Assembly: GCA_037074765.1 (NCBI GenBank)
Contig: JBAMDO010000580.1
Location: 744,001-808,000, forward strand
Length of the DNA: 64,000 nucleotides
Direction of reading: 5' to 3'
Source of the DNA: Mansonella perstans
Taxonomy: Eukaryota; Nematoda; Chromadorea; Rhabditida; Onchocercidae
The notes under the pieces: generated by a model
Seen by the model: only the letters and a program-made list of their open reading frames with translations
The model's database searches: none
Told to the model about the DNA's origin: nothing
Made by a program: the position numbers and the translations under genes
Shown: one piece after another, positions 11,441 to 24,681 of the stretch
How positions within the stretch are numbered: position 1 is the first letter of the stretch
How the letters are laid out: each line of letters begins with the position of its first letter

Positions 11441-13684
11441 TTACTGAACTGTTGCAGGACATAACCGGCACGTGAGACTAATAACGTAATAAACTGCATT
11501 ACGGATCATCTGTGGACAATTAGGATTGGATACTGCTTGTTCAAGAGAAACACGAAGCTGGTAGAAAATCAATCTGTAATGCTCAATAAATCAATAAATA
11601 GTCAATAAATCTGCGAATAGCAATTTCTGTGGATTAATCCTTAATTTTATAAACTATAGGAAAAACTTTAAAAAAGTAAAGATAGGGAAAACACACGAAA
11701 TATTAAACTATTACATCATCATCAACACTGATTCAAAAATGATTGAACCAGTTTAGAGCAATGTTTATCTAACGTCTACCTATGACTGCATGCAGCGTTC
11801 ACAATATGTTCTGCGCTACAATATTTAAAGCGTAATAGTAGCCAATTTTGCTATAAATAATGTAAAACAAATACTTTGTAGAATGATTCCTGCGAGAAAC
11901 ATAGCGCAGAGTTATAAACCGGTAATATACGAAGGGCAAGAAAAACGAAGCTTTACCCCTGAAAACATCAATTGCGTTCAATTAAAAACATGTTACTTAT
12001 GGTGATTTTGAATAAAAAAAGTTTGAACAAAACTACATAAATAAATAGGCTGAAAGACTGAGCATACCACAGTTAATACGCCAAAATGATCTTCGATAAA
12101 TTTCAATGCAGCACGATCTTAGTTGGGATTTACAAAAGCCTAACAGGACAATAATTGTTATAAACACTATTTAAACTGAAATGGGCTCCAAGTGTGGTAT
12201 GTGCAAAATTAAATCGCACAAAAAACCAAACTATACTCTACGCAAATGAAGTTTATAATTTAAATAATGACTTACATAAATATCATGGCAACTAGTATTG
12301 GCATTAAGAAGATTTCAGAACATGCAATAATTCCCAAAAGATTTTGCGTATATTGCCGTGTTAATTCAGACACTTTGTCAGCCACAGCTGTTGCTTTCCC
12401 TAGCGCGTAACACATCTGAGTGGCGAAATTGACAGTATGCAGCAATCCATACAAAAATATTGGCATAAGTGCCACTGAAAAGAATAGACTATAAACCACA
12501 AATTTCATTCCATCGAATATTTCATATCTTTTGGTTCACTATTTGCAGATTCTAAATGTTAGAATTTTTTTTAGCTTCAGCTAGTATCTCTAATCACCTG
12601 AAATACGCCTGAAAATTTTGAACTAGATCATTATTAATAGTGACCAACATTGTTTGCAGAAATAGCAGATGATTTTTTAAAATATTTCTGCAGAACAAGA
12701 TAGTAAATTTTGTAGGTCACCATTCATTTACTATATCAAATTTATAAAGATATACAGCTTATGATAAACATACTAGTAACCGGGGTTGAAGTTACGAACA
12801 GGATAGAGTAAATAAGATAGTGACACGAATCTTCCATAAGTATCATAGACAAGAATTCCCGAGTGAAACGCAGTCCTCCAACACGCTGATGTACGCGAAG
12901 AGCATTCGTTGCAGCAGCTGAAATAACCCAAACTACATGCCTCATAATACTGAACGCCTTATTTCATGCTTTAAATATGCGCCTCCATTCTGCATCCTCA
13001 TTTACACAAATATCTTTAATATATTTCATATTTCATTCAGAAGAATTTGAAATGGTAACCACGATAAATAAAAAAGAGTTGGTTTATGTCGCATAATTTT
13101 CAAAAAACATGAAAAAAAAAAAAAAAAAAAAAACGCAAAAATACGTACCTGCTGCGAATGCTTTCGAATAAGCTGAGTACTGAGAACTTCGGACTCCAAA
13201 TGGTAAAATAAAATATAACGTACACAACACGGTCACAATTCTTGTCAAGAAAAGGATAGTGTCTGTTTGACGCATTTTCAAGAACTCCTGGAACATGATT
13301 ACATGCAATTCTTAGCGAACGCCGAAAATAAAAGAATATTTTAACTGCTTTAAAATGTAGTGCTTAGAAATTTAATCTCGGAGTTTAAAAGTAAGCCGAC
13401 AGGAAAAATCTGATCCCAACTTTCTGGTAATTTTAAATTCAATTGTTACTCGTACAACCTTCTGTTATACTTTCAGCAGGGATTTTCTCGTAATTGGAAT
13501 TCATCATAATTAGAAGTGAGTTAGTTAAGCTTCTATCATTGCAAATTTGAAAATAATAGAAGCTATATTCAATACATACTGCTAACGTTGACTGTGTTCG
13601 CACGTGAGAATGTGTCGCTGATGCACTGCCGCTAGAAGTTGAACCATCGTGATGAACAGTGCTTTCTTCGTGAATTTCAACCAT
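11441..13684 (-). CDS. TMEM33: TMEM33 / Pom33 family ER membrane protein
   Basis: Members shape ER tubules and associate with nuclear pores in yeast. Exons join in consistent phase: MVEIHEEST... (to 13684); EFLKMRQTDTILFLTRIVTV with ILPFGVRSS (13143-13289); AATNALRVHQRVGGLRFTRE with MEDSCHYLIYSILFVTSTPVT (about 12778-12919); ALMPIFLYGLLHTVNF through IACSEIFLMPILVAM (about 12277-12480); GKASFFLPFVYYRFITLRY (about 11885-11965); and YQLRVSLEQAVSNPNCPQM ending CPATVQ-stop (11441-11572). The motifs LEDSCHYL-like, YYRFLTLRYSSRRN-like and the C-terminal hydrophobic helix match the family across its usual length. The Ser/Thr/His-rich N-terminus is specific to this sequence. The start is the only ATG of the first exon. 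Confidence 0.9.
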
Positions 13685-13843
13685 AATAAATACTAAATCT
13701 GAATAAAAAATATAAAAATTGAAATATATAAAGATACTTTGCGAATGACCAATACCAACAATGCTAGTGAGCCAAGCAAGCCAAGAATCGATCCAATAAT
13801 ACCCATCATCAGTATTAATGCATGAAAGCAGTATAAATGCAAA

Positions 13844-14017
13844 AATTAGCGCACAGACCAGTGTCTGTACTTAATTAGCGTACAAGCTAGTGACCGTACT
13901 TAATTAGCGTACAGACCAGTGTCCATACTTAATTAGCGTACAGACCAGTGTCCGTACTTAATCAGCGTACAGACCCGTGTCCGTACTTAATCAGCGTACA
14001 GACCAATGTCCGTATTT
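13844..14017. repeat. 29-bp tandem repeat, 6 copies
   Basis: The unit begins AATTAGCGTACAGACCAGTG and ends TCCGTACTT. Six copies run without interruption, just upstream of the TMEM33 start. Confidence 0.95.
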
Positions 14018-14190
14018 CCTTTTGATAAGCCAACAGCAACTAGTAACCTGATTCGTTAAACAGTTGTGTACTGTTGAAAATGATTCGTAGGAGAGGCAAG
14101 AATTTGGATAAAAAGGAAAACGTCACGCTGAGCAAAAGCAATCTGAACTCAACTCAAACACACTCTTATATCATAAGAAAGCGTTGAAAA

Positions 14191-14222
14191 GTGCGTGATT
14201 CATGCGCGCGTGAATCACGCAC
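14191..14222. repeat. Inverted repeat with 12-bp arms
   Basis: The arms GTGCGTGATTCA and TGAATCACGCAC are perfect inverse complements around an 8-bp CG-rich centre (TGCGCGCG). It lies in the shared upstream region of TMEM33 (-) and snfc-5 (+). It could be a protein-binding palindrome or a hairpin. Confidence 0.85.
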
Positions 14223-14516
14223 TACGGAGCATACTTCAACCATTAGCGAACAACCAAAGAACTCAATATCTCTAGCAAATGACTGGAACTAAGAATTTTA
14301 ATTTTGCCTTCTTGTCTGCGCCTCCAAATCAGCCACACACCTTTCATTCTTCTTCCTCTCACTTTCGACATGTCTCATTATGGTGCACTTTGACCTCATT
14401 TCTCAATACAGTTATATTGAGAGGAGTAATGATATGAGATGGGTTATATGCTAGTTGGTGTTATCACATAAGATTACAGGATAAGTTAGTGCGCGATTTT
14501 TTATCTTGATAATCAT

Positions 14517-14640
14517 GATCTTTACAATTTGAATCACGATCTTTTCAATTTGAATCACGATCTTTACAATTTGAATCACGATCTTTACAATTTGAATCAC
14601 GATCTTTTCAATTTGAATCACGATTTTTTTAATTTATAGG
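14517..14640. repeat. 21-bp tandem repeat, about 5.5 copies
   Basis: The unit starts GATCTTTACAATTTGAATCA, with a T/A variant in the middle. The array ends about 100 bp before the snfc-5 start codon. Its TGAATCACG-like core is shared with the right arm of the nearby inverted repeat. Confidence 0.93.
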
Positions 14641-14734
14641 TCTTAAATATCATTTCTGTTTTATTCGTTTATTTTTCATTCATAAATTCAATCAAATTTT
14701 AAGATTAAACTTTAACATTTGTGTTGCTGCCATC

Positions 14735-17263
14735 ATGCCAAAAATGAAATTCTATGGTGATCGACCACAGGCATTTTCTATCGATGATTCTGGAGAACGC
14801 TATTACATCGGTGCTGAGGTGAAATAGCTATGACACATTTTTCGCATACAGTAAATACCAATGACAGGGTTGTATACGGTATGTCTATACTGGTTTAGCA
14901 TCCAGTGTACGTTTCGGAAGTTAACTGTGATCACAGTGTTTTATTGTAACACATTGATTTTTTTAACTTACTTATAGAACGAGTTTTATAGGTTGGACAA
15001 TATATGCGATATCATCGTGGTTCGTTATACAAAAGATTTCCACAGCTATGGAAACGTATGGCAACGTTAGAAGAGAAACGAAAAATGCAAGAAATGGCGT
15101 GTCCATCATCTTTTCTCAATACCAATATAATGTTGGTGAAAGCTTGTGAGGTGCAAAGTTTGAAAGGAATTGAATTATCTTTTAAAAATTAAAAGCTTTT
15201 CTTTTTTCTAAACTAATGCAACTTTATTATTCAAACTTTTTCTTTGTTTGCAAAAGTTTCATTTTGTAAGAGAATTTAAAATTTCGTATTCAGATATGAT
15301 TAGCAGCAGAGCAAGAAAATAATGATTTAAGGTTGATGAGATTCTGATGGGAAATGAAGAAAAATACCGTGCAGGAGGAGCTGGTACAACAAGCAGCGGC
15401 ATGTCATCAGGAAGTACCACTGCTCTTAATGGTACCCCAATGAAATCAATGCGATCTGGAACAGGACCATGGCTTGGACAGCAAGTATGTTTAATTAGTG
15501 AAAAATAATTAATTTTACATAATTAATAATTTATTTTGTTTGGGCAACCTGGTTTTTATTCTAATAATATGCGGTGTGTGTCGCTTACGTGCAATCTAGA
15601 TGAGGTTATTAGGTGATCCTAAATTAGCACTGCGAGTAAACTTCCGCCCTCTTACCGATAATTCATTGTGTTTCATTTTTTTTTTCCAGAACTAATGCTT
15701 TAATAATGGAGTATTGACCAATTCTTTTTGTGGCTTGTACTTGACATTTTATAGTAACTACTCAGAATCTAATTTTTGGAACTTTTAAGTAGGTAACTTT
15801 TCTTTACATGTGATAAGAAAATGTATATTAAATCGCACGGCAAAAGCGAACTACTTATATTAATTTTATGCTGTTAAGGTAAGCAGTGGATCACATCATC
15901 TTGAAAGCGTACCTTGTTCAACACCAGTGGCACATGCACGTGGGCATATGAAAACTAGAGACTTTGCTTCGTCACCTGATGATCTGGACATGTACAAAAA
16001 AATTTTGGATAACGCAGATCAATCTGAAGAGCTGATACCTATAAGGTCGGTATTATATCCTGTCTAAGGTGTTTAAAAAATAACATAATTTAACAAAGAT
16101 TTTGCTTTTTTTTTTATTTCATTCATTTTTGTTAATTTTTTTAAAGATTGGATATGGAATTGGAAGGTGTGAAGCTCCGTGACACGTTTTGTTATAATCG
16201 CAACGAAAAGCTAATAACGCCAGAAATTTTAGCTGAAATAATGTGTGATGATCTCGATTTGCCTTCAGGGACATTTCAGAGCGCCATTGCGCAAGCTATA
16301 CATCAACAGATTGAGGTCACTAATTTCATTCTTATTTTTAGTAACTTCCTATCACTTCCTATTTCAATCACTGTAGTTCTCCGCTCTCGACCAGTAGAAA
16401 GTGGTTGATTCGCATGAAAGAGAACATGATTTTGAGAACTCAAGTGCCGCACACAATGGGAAAATTCATTTACTGTTAGTCAATGTTTCTGTTTTTCAGG
16501 CTGCAGGAGAGGCAGCGCCTGTTGATACGACGTTAAGTGATCAACGCGCACTATTAAAGTTGAATATTCACGTCGGTAATCAGTCTTTGGTTGATCAGTT
16601 TGAATGGGACATGAGTGAAGAGAAGAACAGTCCGGAATGGTTCTCTTCAAAGTTAGCTGCCGAATTAGGTCTTGGGGGAGAATTTGTTGCCGCAATAAGT
16701 TATTCTATCCGCGGACAGTTATCATGGAATCAAAAAACTTATGCCTACAGGTATTTTTCTAATATTTTTAAAGAAGTATTTCAGTGACAAGTTAATAGTA
16801 ATACAACAGCATAGCTCCGTGATGACAGTGCTGTGGATCGGACATTATTTCATTTAGACTTCACTAAAGAAGCTTGTGGTTACAATCAGAAAATTATTGA
16901 TATTGATTTTATATTCGAATGTTACATTGCTCTATTTAGCTAGCAAATAGTAAACCTCACTATCTTAAATTGCGATAATTTAATTGTTTGTACTGTTATT
17001 TATCCAGGTCCAATTTTTACATTACTTTTGTTATTTTTTTTGCTCATACTTCCATCGTTAGGTCTAAGGATTTTTGGTATTTTAGTGAATCTCCTTTGCC
17101 AACAGTAGATTGTCCTTTCCGGAATCCTGCGGATGCTGATGTTTGGGGACCGTTTTTGGAAACGCTTACGGATGCTGAAATCGAAAAGAAAATGCGCGAC
17201 CAAGATCGTAATACCCGTCGTATGAGACGACTCGTGAATGCGAATCCCTACGGCGGCCTTTAA
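14735..17263 (+). CDS. snfc-5: SWI/SNF core subunit SNF5 / SMARCB1 / BAF47
   Basis: This is a core subunit of the nuclear SWI/SNF chromatin remodeller. Seven exons join in phase: 14735-14818, 14992-15150, 15332-15484, 15879-16045, 16147-16315, 16500-16750 and 17062-17263, giving 394 residues, close to the human 385. The N-terminus carries the winged-helix segment ([35 protein letters not shown]). Both SNF5 repeats are present: [20 protein letters not shown] with CDDLDL, and [20 protein letters not shown] with ELGLGGEF and [10 protein letters not shown]. The basic C-terminal helix [17 protein letters not shown] is intact. A Ser/Thr/Gly-rich linker in exon 3 replaces the mammalian linker. A polyadenylation signal AATAAA lies near 17610. 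Confidence 0.97.
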
Positions 17264-17757
17264 TTTCCATCGCAATGCAGATGCTTGCAGTAGCCTTTAA
17301 TTCCTAACATTCACTTGTTTAGTATATTGCAGTCCGTTTGTTACTAATGTTTTCATGAAAATGTTATTGCAACAGTGGTATCTGATCGACCTTAAAAAGA
17401 TGTTAGGTCATGATCAGATATTTTCGGAATGAAATTAGATCAAGTATTTTGACTGCAAGCAATTGCATTTTTATGCGTGATCTTCTTGATAATGTCTAGA
17501 AGGATGCTGTAACAGCTACATGATTGTAGTTATTATTATGTTCAATTATTGTTTGTGCACATTACATTCAGAACAAGTTTGCAGTCAAGTGTAATTTCCT
17601 TGGACGATAAATAAAATTTTTTTCATCCATTTGGATTATATATATAGCTTGTTTCCAATCATTTTCATATTTGGCCATAACAGTCACATATAACATTTGT
17701 GAAAAATGGAAAACTTCAAATTTTGATGAAGAATGTATGTCACACTTTTAGTTTTGC

Positions 17758-17759
17758 AG
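17758..17759 (+). promoter_or_regulatory. Candidate trans-splice acceptor of the Y14 gene
   Basis: A GTTTTGCAG acceptor lies 8 bases before the Y14 ATG with no upstream coding exon in frame. This fits spliced-leader addition but was not tested. Confidence 0.45.
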
Positions 17760-17767
17760 TTTTTGGA

Positions 17768-19276
17768 ATGGCTGCTGTGACAGGAGATAGTATTGAAGTT
17801 GACGATGATATGGAACTCGAACACACAGATCAAAGTTAGTCTAAAATTTTATTTGTTTTTACAAGCTCCGTCCTATATTTCTATACTTGTTTGCAGATTT
17901 TATGCACAGTTGTAGATGTTACACTATGAAGCTAACAGTGGTTAAATTATCGGAATTCTTTTATTTATTGTTAAGTGTAGTTTGTTGATTTCATAGCTCA
18001 TGTAAAAACTTGTCGGAACGATATTTGTTTCTTGATAGCTTCGCAGTCACAATTTTTTTCGTGTGTTGCACACAAACACGTTATTTTGTTAGAAAATTCT
18101 TTTTTCTTTTTCATTTTGAAACATTTACACATTTGGCATATATTATGGCTATTGGTTTAATGCATGTGTTTCTTAAATAAGAAAAAGATTAGGAACACTT
18201 TCATAAAGATTTCTTGAAAGCATATTTCATTAACATGATCTTTAAGCTTATTTTATGTTTGCTTTTTGTATTTGCTATTTTCGGCTACATTATGTAATTT
18301 ACAGATATTCTGATAACTTCAAATTCCCAGTTTGTTGTCTAGGTTCATAAATTTACTTCTCAAAAATATTCACATATAAGTTTGAACTGTTATAGTTGAC
18401 GATCTAAAAAGTCGAGCGACAAAGAAAAAGGGACGTGGTTTTGGCGGTGAGACGCATGCTGATGTCACGGAATATGAAGGTTTGGAGAGCACAGGCGGTG
18501 CAAACAATCCGAATGCTCCTCAGAGGTTTGGAGATCATATTTATAATTTTTGCTTTCTGAGTTGCTTTGGTAGTATTTGTTATTTTCTTACAAATTTTTC
18601 ACATTTGAGTGTTGTATTTGCAAAAAACAGTCCATAATTTCATAACTATGTTTAGATCAGTAGAAGGATGGATAATATTTGTGACAAATGTTCATGAAGA
18701 AGCTCATGAGGATGATGTTTATGAACGATTCAGCGAGTATGGGGAAATTAAAAATATGAATTTGAATATTGACCGACGAACAGGCTTCCTGAAGGTTATT
18801 TATTGTTATTTTTCAAAAAATAGCGAGATTTCAGTCTTGTGGGCTGGATTCATCACATAATTGTAAAGTGTTCTGGTGGTGGATAGGTATTATAGTCATA
18901 ATCTCATGATGTTTAGAAGTTGCATTTTTGATTTAGATCACGTCTTTTGTTTGGCCTTTTTATTTAAATCATGGGCTTATCTATTTTGCCGCTTTTTAGT
19001 AATATCAAATATGATTGATGGAGTCAATGATGGATGTTCGAAATATTTATTACAATTTTTTTTTGATAATATAGTGATCAGTCTGTTATTTCTGAAAATT
19101 CTTAAAATTGGAGTTTTTCGCTTCTTATTCAGGGGTATGCATTGGTGGAATACGAAACGCAGAAAGAAGCTCTTGCTGCAATTGAAGGTTTAAATGGCGC
19201 AGAACTACTTGGACAAACAATAAACGTTAGTTGGTGCTTTGTGCGAGGCAGTGCGCAAAAGAAGAGGCGGCGATGA
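17768..19276 (+). CDS. rnp-4: Exon junction complex protein Y14 / RBM8A
   Basis: Y14 pairs with MAGO in the exon junction complex laid down upstream of spliced junctions. Four exons, 17768-17834, 18396-18525, 18656-18794 and 19133-19276, give 159 residues. The acidic N-terminus ([19 protein letters not shown]) is followed by the conserved basic segment [13 protein letters not shown]. One RRM follows: [20 protein letters not shown], then [20 protein letters not shown] (RNP1 region, which in Y14 faces MAGO rather than RNA), ending SWCFVRG. The C-terminus is short ([12 protein letters not shown]) and lacks the long SR-rich tail of the human protein. It sits 504 bp after snfc-5 on the same strand. 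Confidence 0.97.
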
Positions 19277-19821
19277 ATTGAATTCAGTTCTGTTTGGAAT
19301 GAATCTGAAGCCTCATTTTAAAATATCAAACTCATTGAATTATTGTTGTTCCTAATGGATTTTACAGTTTTTTTTTTCTGTTTTTCAACTGTTTGATGCG
19401 CAGTGAATATTCTCTTGTTCCTTGCTGACATTCAGATATGTTGGGTATCATAAATTGTATCGTAGATAATTTGAAGTCAACATAAGTATCTTTTTCCATG
19501 CGTAATTGTTTGTTGCTGTATAAAATTCATTCGCAATAAGCTTGGTTTTGAAATTGCATCAAATTTCTCTGTGCGAAAGGTTTTTATACCTTTGACAAAA
19601 TACACCTATATAAGAGTGTCTAGTGCGTAATAATTACTTAAATAAACTATTACCATAGGCGAATTTGTGATTTGCAACAGGAGGAAGCTTTTTATCACTA
19701 AAGGTCATGCGCTATATCATACATATTTCCGGCTGAGCCACAAATCCGGTAATGATTTCATAGCTGGGATGGAGAAGTGATTGAAGTCTGCTTACTGAGA
19801 ATTATTTTTGTTTCATTTGCT

Positions 19822-19823
19822 AG
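19822..19823 (+). promoter_or_regulatory. Candidate trans-splice acceptor of the GPATCH1 gene
   Basis: The sequence TTTGCTAG lies 17 bases before the first plausible ATG (19841). The family's conserved N-terminal motif begins just after that ATG, so sequence upstream of this AG is probably not coding. Confidence 0.45.
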
Positions 19824-19840
19824 CAAGAAAGAACCGTATA

Positions 19841-22800
19841 ATGCCAAATTTGGTGACCTATGGCACAGAGTTGGAAGAATTGGAGGACGAGAAAAGTTCG
19901 TTTATTTTTATAGCTTTAATCCTATTATGTTTAGTTCTTGCAACATTTGATCTTACTATGAGCCGCATCGGTTTGATTGGCAAGTATAGAAGTTATTCCG
20001 TAGCTGTGAAATAAGTCTCTTATTGTCTGTTGATTCCCACTGCTGTTATACTATTAGCAGAGATTAAAAAAAAAAGCTCCAGAAAAGGCAATTTTCTGGT
20101 GCTAATTCCCGTAAATTTTAAGTTACTTTTCCGTTCATGTATTTTTAAATTAAGTCTTTTGTTTGATACAAACATTGAAGTTTCGGTCATTTTAGGTAGC
20201 GTAATTAGTGTGCGACCTCTTGGAATTCAGGAGCAAGAAGTAAAAGATGAAAAGGGGCGAAAACGCTTCCATGGAGCATTCACTGGTGGTTTTTCTGCTG
20301 GATATTTTAACACCGTCGGTTCTAAAGAAGGTAAACAGTTATCTTTTGTTCATAATTCTTTAGGAGCAGTACAGTTTTTCCATTATTGCATAATACATAG
20401 ATATATTTAAGGTTGGGTACCAAAAAAGTTTCGATCAAGTCGCGATGAAAGAGGTGAAAGAATTGATTATAAAGCAGAAGATTTCATGGATGAAGAGGTT
20501 TGAGTCATATTATCTCACGTTGTGACATAAGACTAGAAGGCAGCTTCAATAAATTATCGCATGATGAAAGGATAGAGCTTGTCTGTGAGATAGTTAACGT
20601 GTACACCGACAAGAAATAAGCTTGGTAATATCTCTTGAATTCCATATAAGTCAAGTAAATCACTATTACTGGAAATTGATGATTTGCAGGACTTAAGCGA
20701 ATTTGGAATAGCAACCAGACGAATAAAAACTTCAGTGGATGTTGGTGGAGATAATCGTGATAAACAGTTGTTAGCATGGGAGCGGAACACTCAGTCTACG
20801 CTCGAGTCATCACTCTCAGATCACCTTAAAAAAATTATTACGCCAACTAGGTACGATGTCAGTGGTATTTTATGTAAAATATTCTTATATTCAAGTTTAA
20901 ATCTATAGGGATATATTCAGGAAGCACTATTTTACAGGGATTCAATAGGCACACAATTGTTGAAAAAGATGGGGTGGAGGGAAGGATATGGAATTGGATC
21001 GAAAATGTCACGAAAGGGATTGGAGAAACAAAAACGTATGTAACGTTTGTTGTGTTTTATATTGCGGTTATCAAACCTAATTTCATTATGTTTAATATTA
21101 TAGTTAATCTGTGCTAAGAAGTTTCCTGGATACTTGGATACCCAAGTGAGGAATAAAATTGATAATTTACTTGTATACTTTCCACTCTTTCACGTCATTC
21201 CTGTTTACTTTTATTTATTCTGTTAAAATATTAGTGAACGACGATAGAACTTATGGTAAAGGGGAATTTTACAATGAAGAAGCAGTGAGAGAAGCGGATG
21301 AAATGGCACCGAATTTTCTATTTGCACCAAGTGACATTAGTCCAGTTATTTTGAAGTCTTCTGAAGGCGTTCATGGTTTGGGATATCGCGGCATACGACA
21401 GACTTCTGTCCTATCTGAAAAATATGGTATCCTTGAGGCTGCGCTAAAAATGCAAAAAAAAGGAAAAGGTATCTCGGGGCAAGTATGTGTTTTATGTATT
21501 TACAAATATTTTTCATTTTGATTTGTCAAAACATAACTCTGTACCATTTAATTATATAAGCCTTTTATAAATATTCTCTCTATTATGCAGAACCGTCTTG
21601 GGCAATTACAGAATTTATTTAGTTTGTGTTGCAACAGCTAAAACGAGTTCAGAGGCTTTGGAATGTCTCATTCCGGGGTCATTCTGATAATATAAGCGAG
21701 AAATCACTCACTAATTATTTTGACAGAACATAAGGACTAAATGCTTTTATAAAGTGAGATATATTTCAAGGCATTTGGTGTCGGCGCTTTTGAAGATGAC
21801 GATGCGAACATATATACAAATTATGATTTTTCCCAGTATGATTTCGCGATTGGTGGTAATGGAACAGCTCCTGATGCATCATGTAGTGCAAGTAATTTTT
21901 TTCTGATTCTGTTGCTCTTGTTTCTAACAAAATATTATTACTTGCAAGCGAAGTTGACACTATAAATTCAAAGAATAGGCTTCCATTATTTCAATAAAAT
22001 CATTGCAGGTGACACAAGTTTTGTTATGGCATCTAAACGTCAACTTGCAAGACTTTTTTTCGAACCACCGCGAATCCCATCGAATTTTGTTCCACGGCAC
22101 ACTCCTATCCATCCAAATATTTCTCAGATGCCCTTGAATATCAAACATTTCAGAGAGAAAATGAATCATTTGCAACGTGCAAAATTTTTGGGCGAAGTAA
22201 TTTTTTTCAAAAAAGCTTGACTTCTTCACACATATCATTTTGAATAATTATGGTTGTGTAGGTTGATCCAGAACGAGTCTTTGAACTAATGCGTGATGAA
22301 GATCGAAAGAGGCTGATTATTCCTCGAACTGAATGTGGAATACAAAATGCATTCGAAGAGGAACCTATGAAACAAGCACGTTTTAAACAATATATGCATT
22401 ACTTGAAGCGAGGTTTGTAAGTTGAAATTTCCAACATCAGAAGTTTTTATGGGGCATTAGCTCTGCTTACTTATTTTGTCGTATTCATATTAAATGCAAT
22501 ACAATTGTGTTTGTGGTAGTAAACATGATTTCGCATTTCAGTGAGACAATTAACTACCAAATTTGAATTCTTTTTTATACCGATAAATTTGAATGAATCA
22601 TTATGATGTAATTAACGAGCAAGTAAATGGCTTGCAGACCAGCATTATCTCTTTTGTGAGGATGCAGCTGTCAATTCTACATCTTCATTTTTCTAATAGG
22701 ATTGCACTACCCACAACCACCCGATATGACAAGGTTGGAATGGGATCAGGAACTATATGATTTTCAAAAGATGCTTCCTCCTGAATTACGATCACTTCTA

Positions 22801-24681
22801 TCAGAAGTTGAACGGAAGCAGAAACCGCTAGCAAGCCCAAAAGTAGCAGCTCCCATAGCCGATGTTTTAAAATCGAAGTTTATTTCTAGTTCAAGTTCCT
22901 GTCCTGACAAGGTAAGAAAGTTACTTAGGCTCGGGACGTTTTTGTTTTCATTTCACCTTTTCTCTTCTGTAGTTTCTTCATCTAATTATTTAGCTAAAGC
23001 GGTTTGAGTTAATTACATTTTTCATACATACTTGTTAAGATGAAGGAAAAAGATGATGAACGATTGGTAGCTGTAAAGATGAAAATGTTTGGTGCAAAAA
23101 CTCGATTAGTTCATGAATGGCATCCTGCTAAACAGTTGGCAAAACGATTTAACGTTCCGGATCCATTTCCTTCGTCTGATCTTCTTGGTGTTTCTCGCTT
23201 ACAGGTTTTTCCTTATTATAATTTTTAAAAATTCACATCAGGTATTTGTTACTTTTGATTCAATGTTTTTTTTTTAATAAAAACTTCTTTTAGAAAGCAG
23301 CAAAGACCGAAACACTGGCAAATCTCGGTGCTCATATGCTAACATTAACACAGGATATGAAGGACCGCTCAAGCTCGGAGAATATCAATGCGGAAAAAAA
23401 AGAGGTGTTTTTTCATCTTTTTTTATATAAGTATAGATAAAATACATCAATTTAAATTTTTAAATTTAGTAAACTAATCAAGCCATAGTAAATTTCTTTG
23501 CGGTTGGCTAGGGTCCTTTGTATCTCTGTCTCTCTTTTCTCTCTCTGCCTCTCCTCCTCCCACAGCTTTTTCTTACACTTTTTTTTAAACATAAAGTTAA
23601 ATTTTAGGCACCGTAGATGGATTTTATTGCGATATTAGCATGGAATTTCCAATCACTTTTTTGAGTCCTTATGATCTTTTCATAATAAATAACGCTAAAA
23701 CTGTATTGAGATCAAACTTCTAAAATTAAATCGGTCTGTTTGCATAGTATTAAGAGAGATAAAATATCATTCATCTCATTCATGAAAGGATGTAATTCTA
23801 AAATCATTAGTTATTGAGTCATTGAGGAATAACAAAAAAAAAAAAAAAAAAAAATACGAAGCAAAATCCACATGAAAAATGATTCATATTTTTGTAACTT
23901 GTCTTTTGATTGCAGATTTTGAAAACAGAAGAATTACATGATGAAAGCAGAACGAATTTAGATGAGAAGCCGTCAGAAGAATTTCTGAAAGCTATATTTG
24001 GTGAAAGTGATGAATCTAGTTCTGATACGGAAGATGAGGAACCACAAGCTAGTCAGAAAGCTGTAATGGTCCCATCAGTGTCTGGAAATCACCTCGATAA
24101 CAAGATTGATAAGAAATTTGTGATGTCAGAAAAAGTGCTTACAGTGATGGATATAGATTTGTCATCTGACAAAGATGATGATAATCAAGAGTTCGGACCT
24201 GTACCTCCACCTCCCAAATCTTTATTAACGATTGATTCAAAGATAGATATTATCGACTCGAATCAAAGAGGTAGGTTCTGCTATAAATCTAAACAGTACA
24301 TGTTAGCCATCCTTAATAAATCCTTGGTTTGAGTCTATTTCAATATTCAAATCTTAAAAAATAAAATTGACATTTATCCAGTCCTGCTCGCATACACAAT
24401 CCTAAATTGTTTCCTTCTTGCAGTTACAAAAAATGCATATTGCAAGAAATTTACTGGCTTATTGTTGTTACGTTTCACAGAAATTTGTATTTCTGGATAT
24501 TTCAGAGAAAAAGCATCGCAAACATTCAAGGGAGAAGCGGAAAAAGGAAAGGAAGAGCACCGAGAAAAAAGTAAGATTTTGAAGTTCATTTAAATGAATG
24601 ATAATGAAGGTTGCATTATTTATTCTAAAATACTAATTGTTTTAGCATAGAAGGAAATCACATCACCGTAAAGTGTCATAA
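19841..24681 (+). CDS. GPATCH1: G-patch domain protein GPATCH1
   Basis: GPATCH1 is a spliceosome-associated nuclear G-patch protein thought to activate a DEAH helicase. It is spread over many small exons. In order: [14 protein letters not shown] (19841-19895); [20 protein letters not shown] (20196-20330); WVPKKFRSS with EDFMDEE (about 20412-20498); [12 protein letters not shown] (from about 20690); the G-patch [20 protein letters not shown] (about 20938-21034); [42 protein letters not shown] (from about 21773); RTPIHP-type region near 22030; [20 protein letters not shown] with [16 protein letters not shown] (about 23040-23204); the acidic [20 protein letters not shown] region (23914-24270); and a Lys/Arg-rich tail ending KVS-stop. 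Order and motifs match the human protein along its length. Some short exons are placed approximately. Confidence 0.95.
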
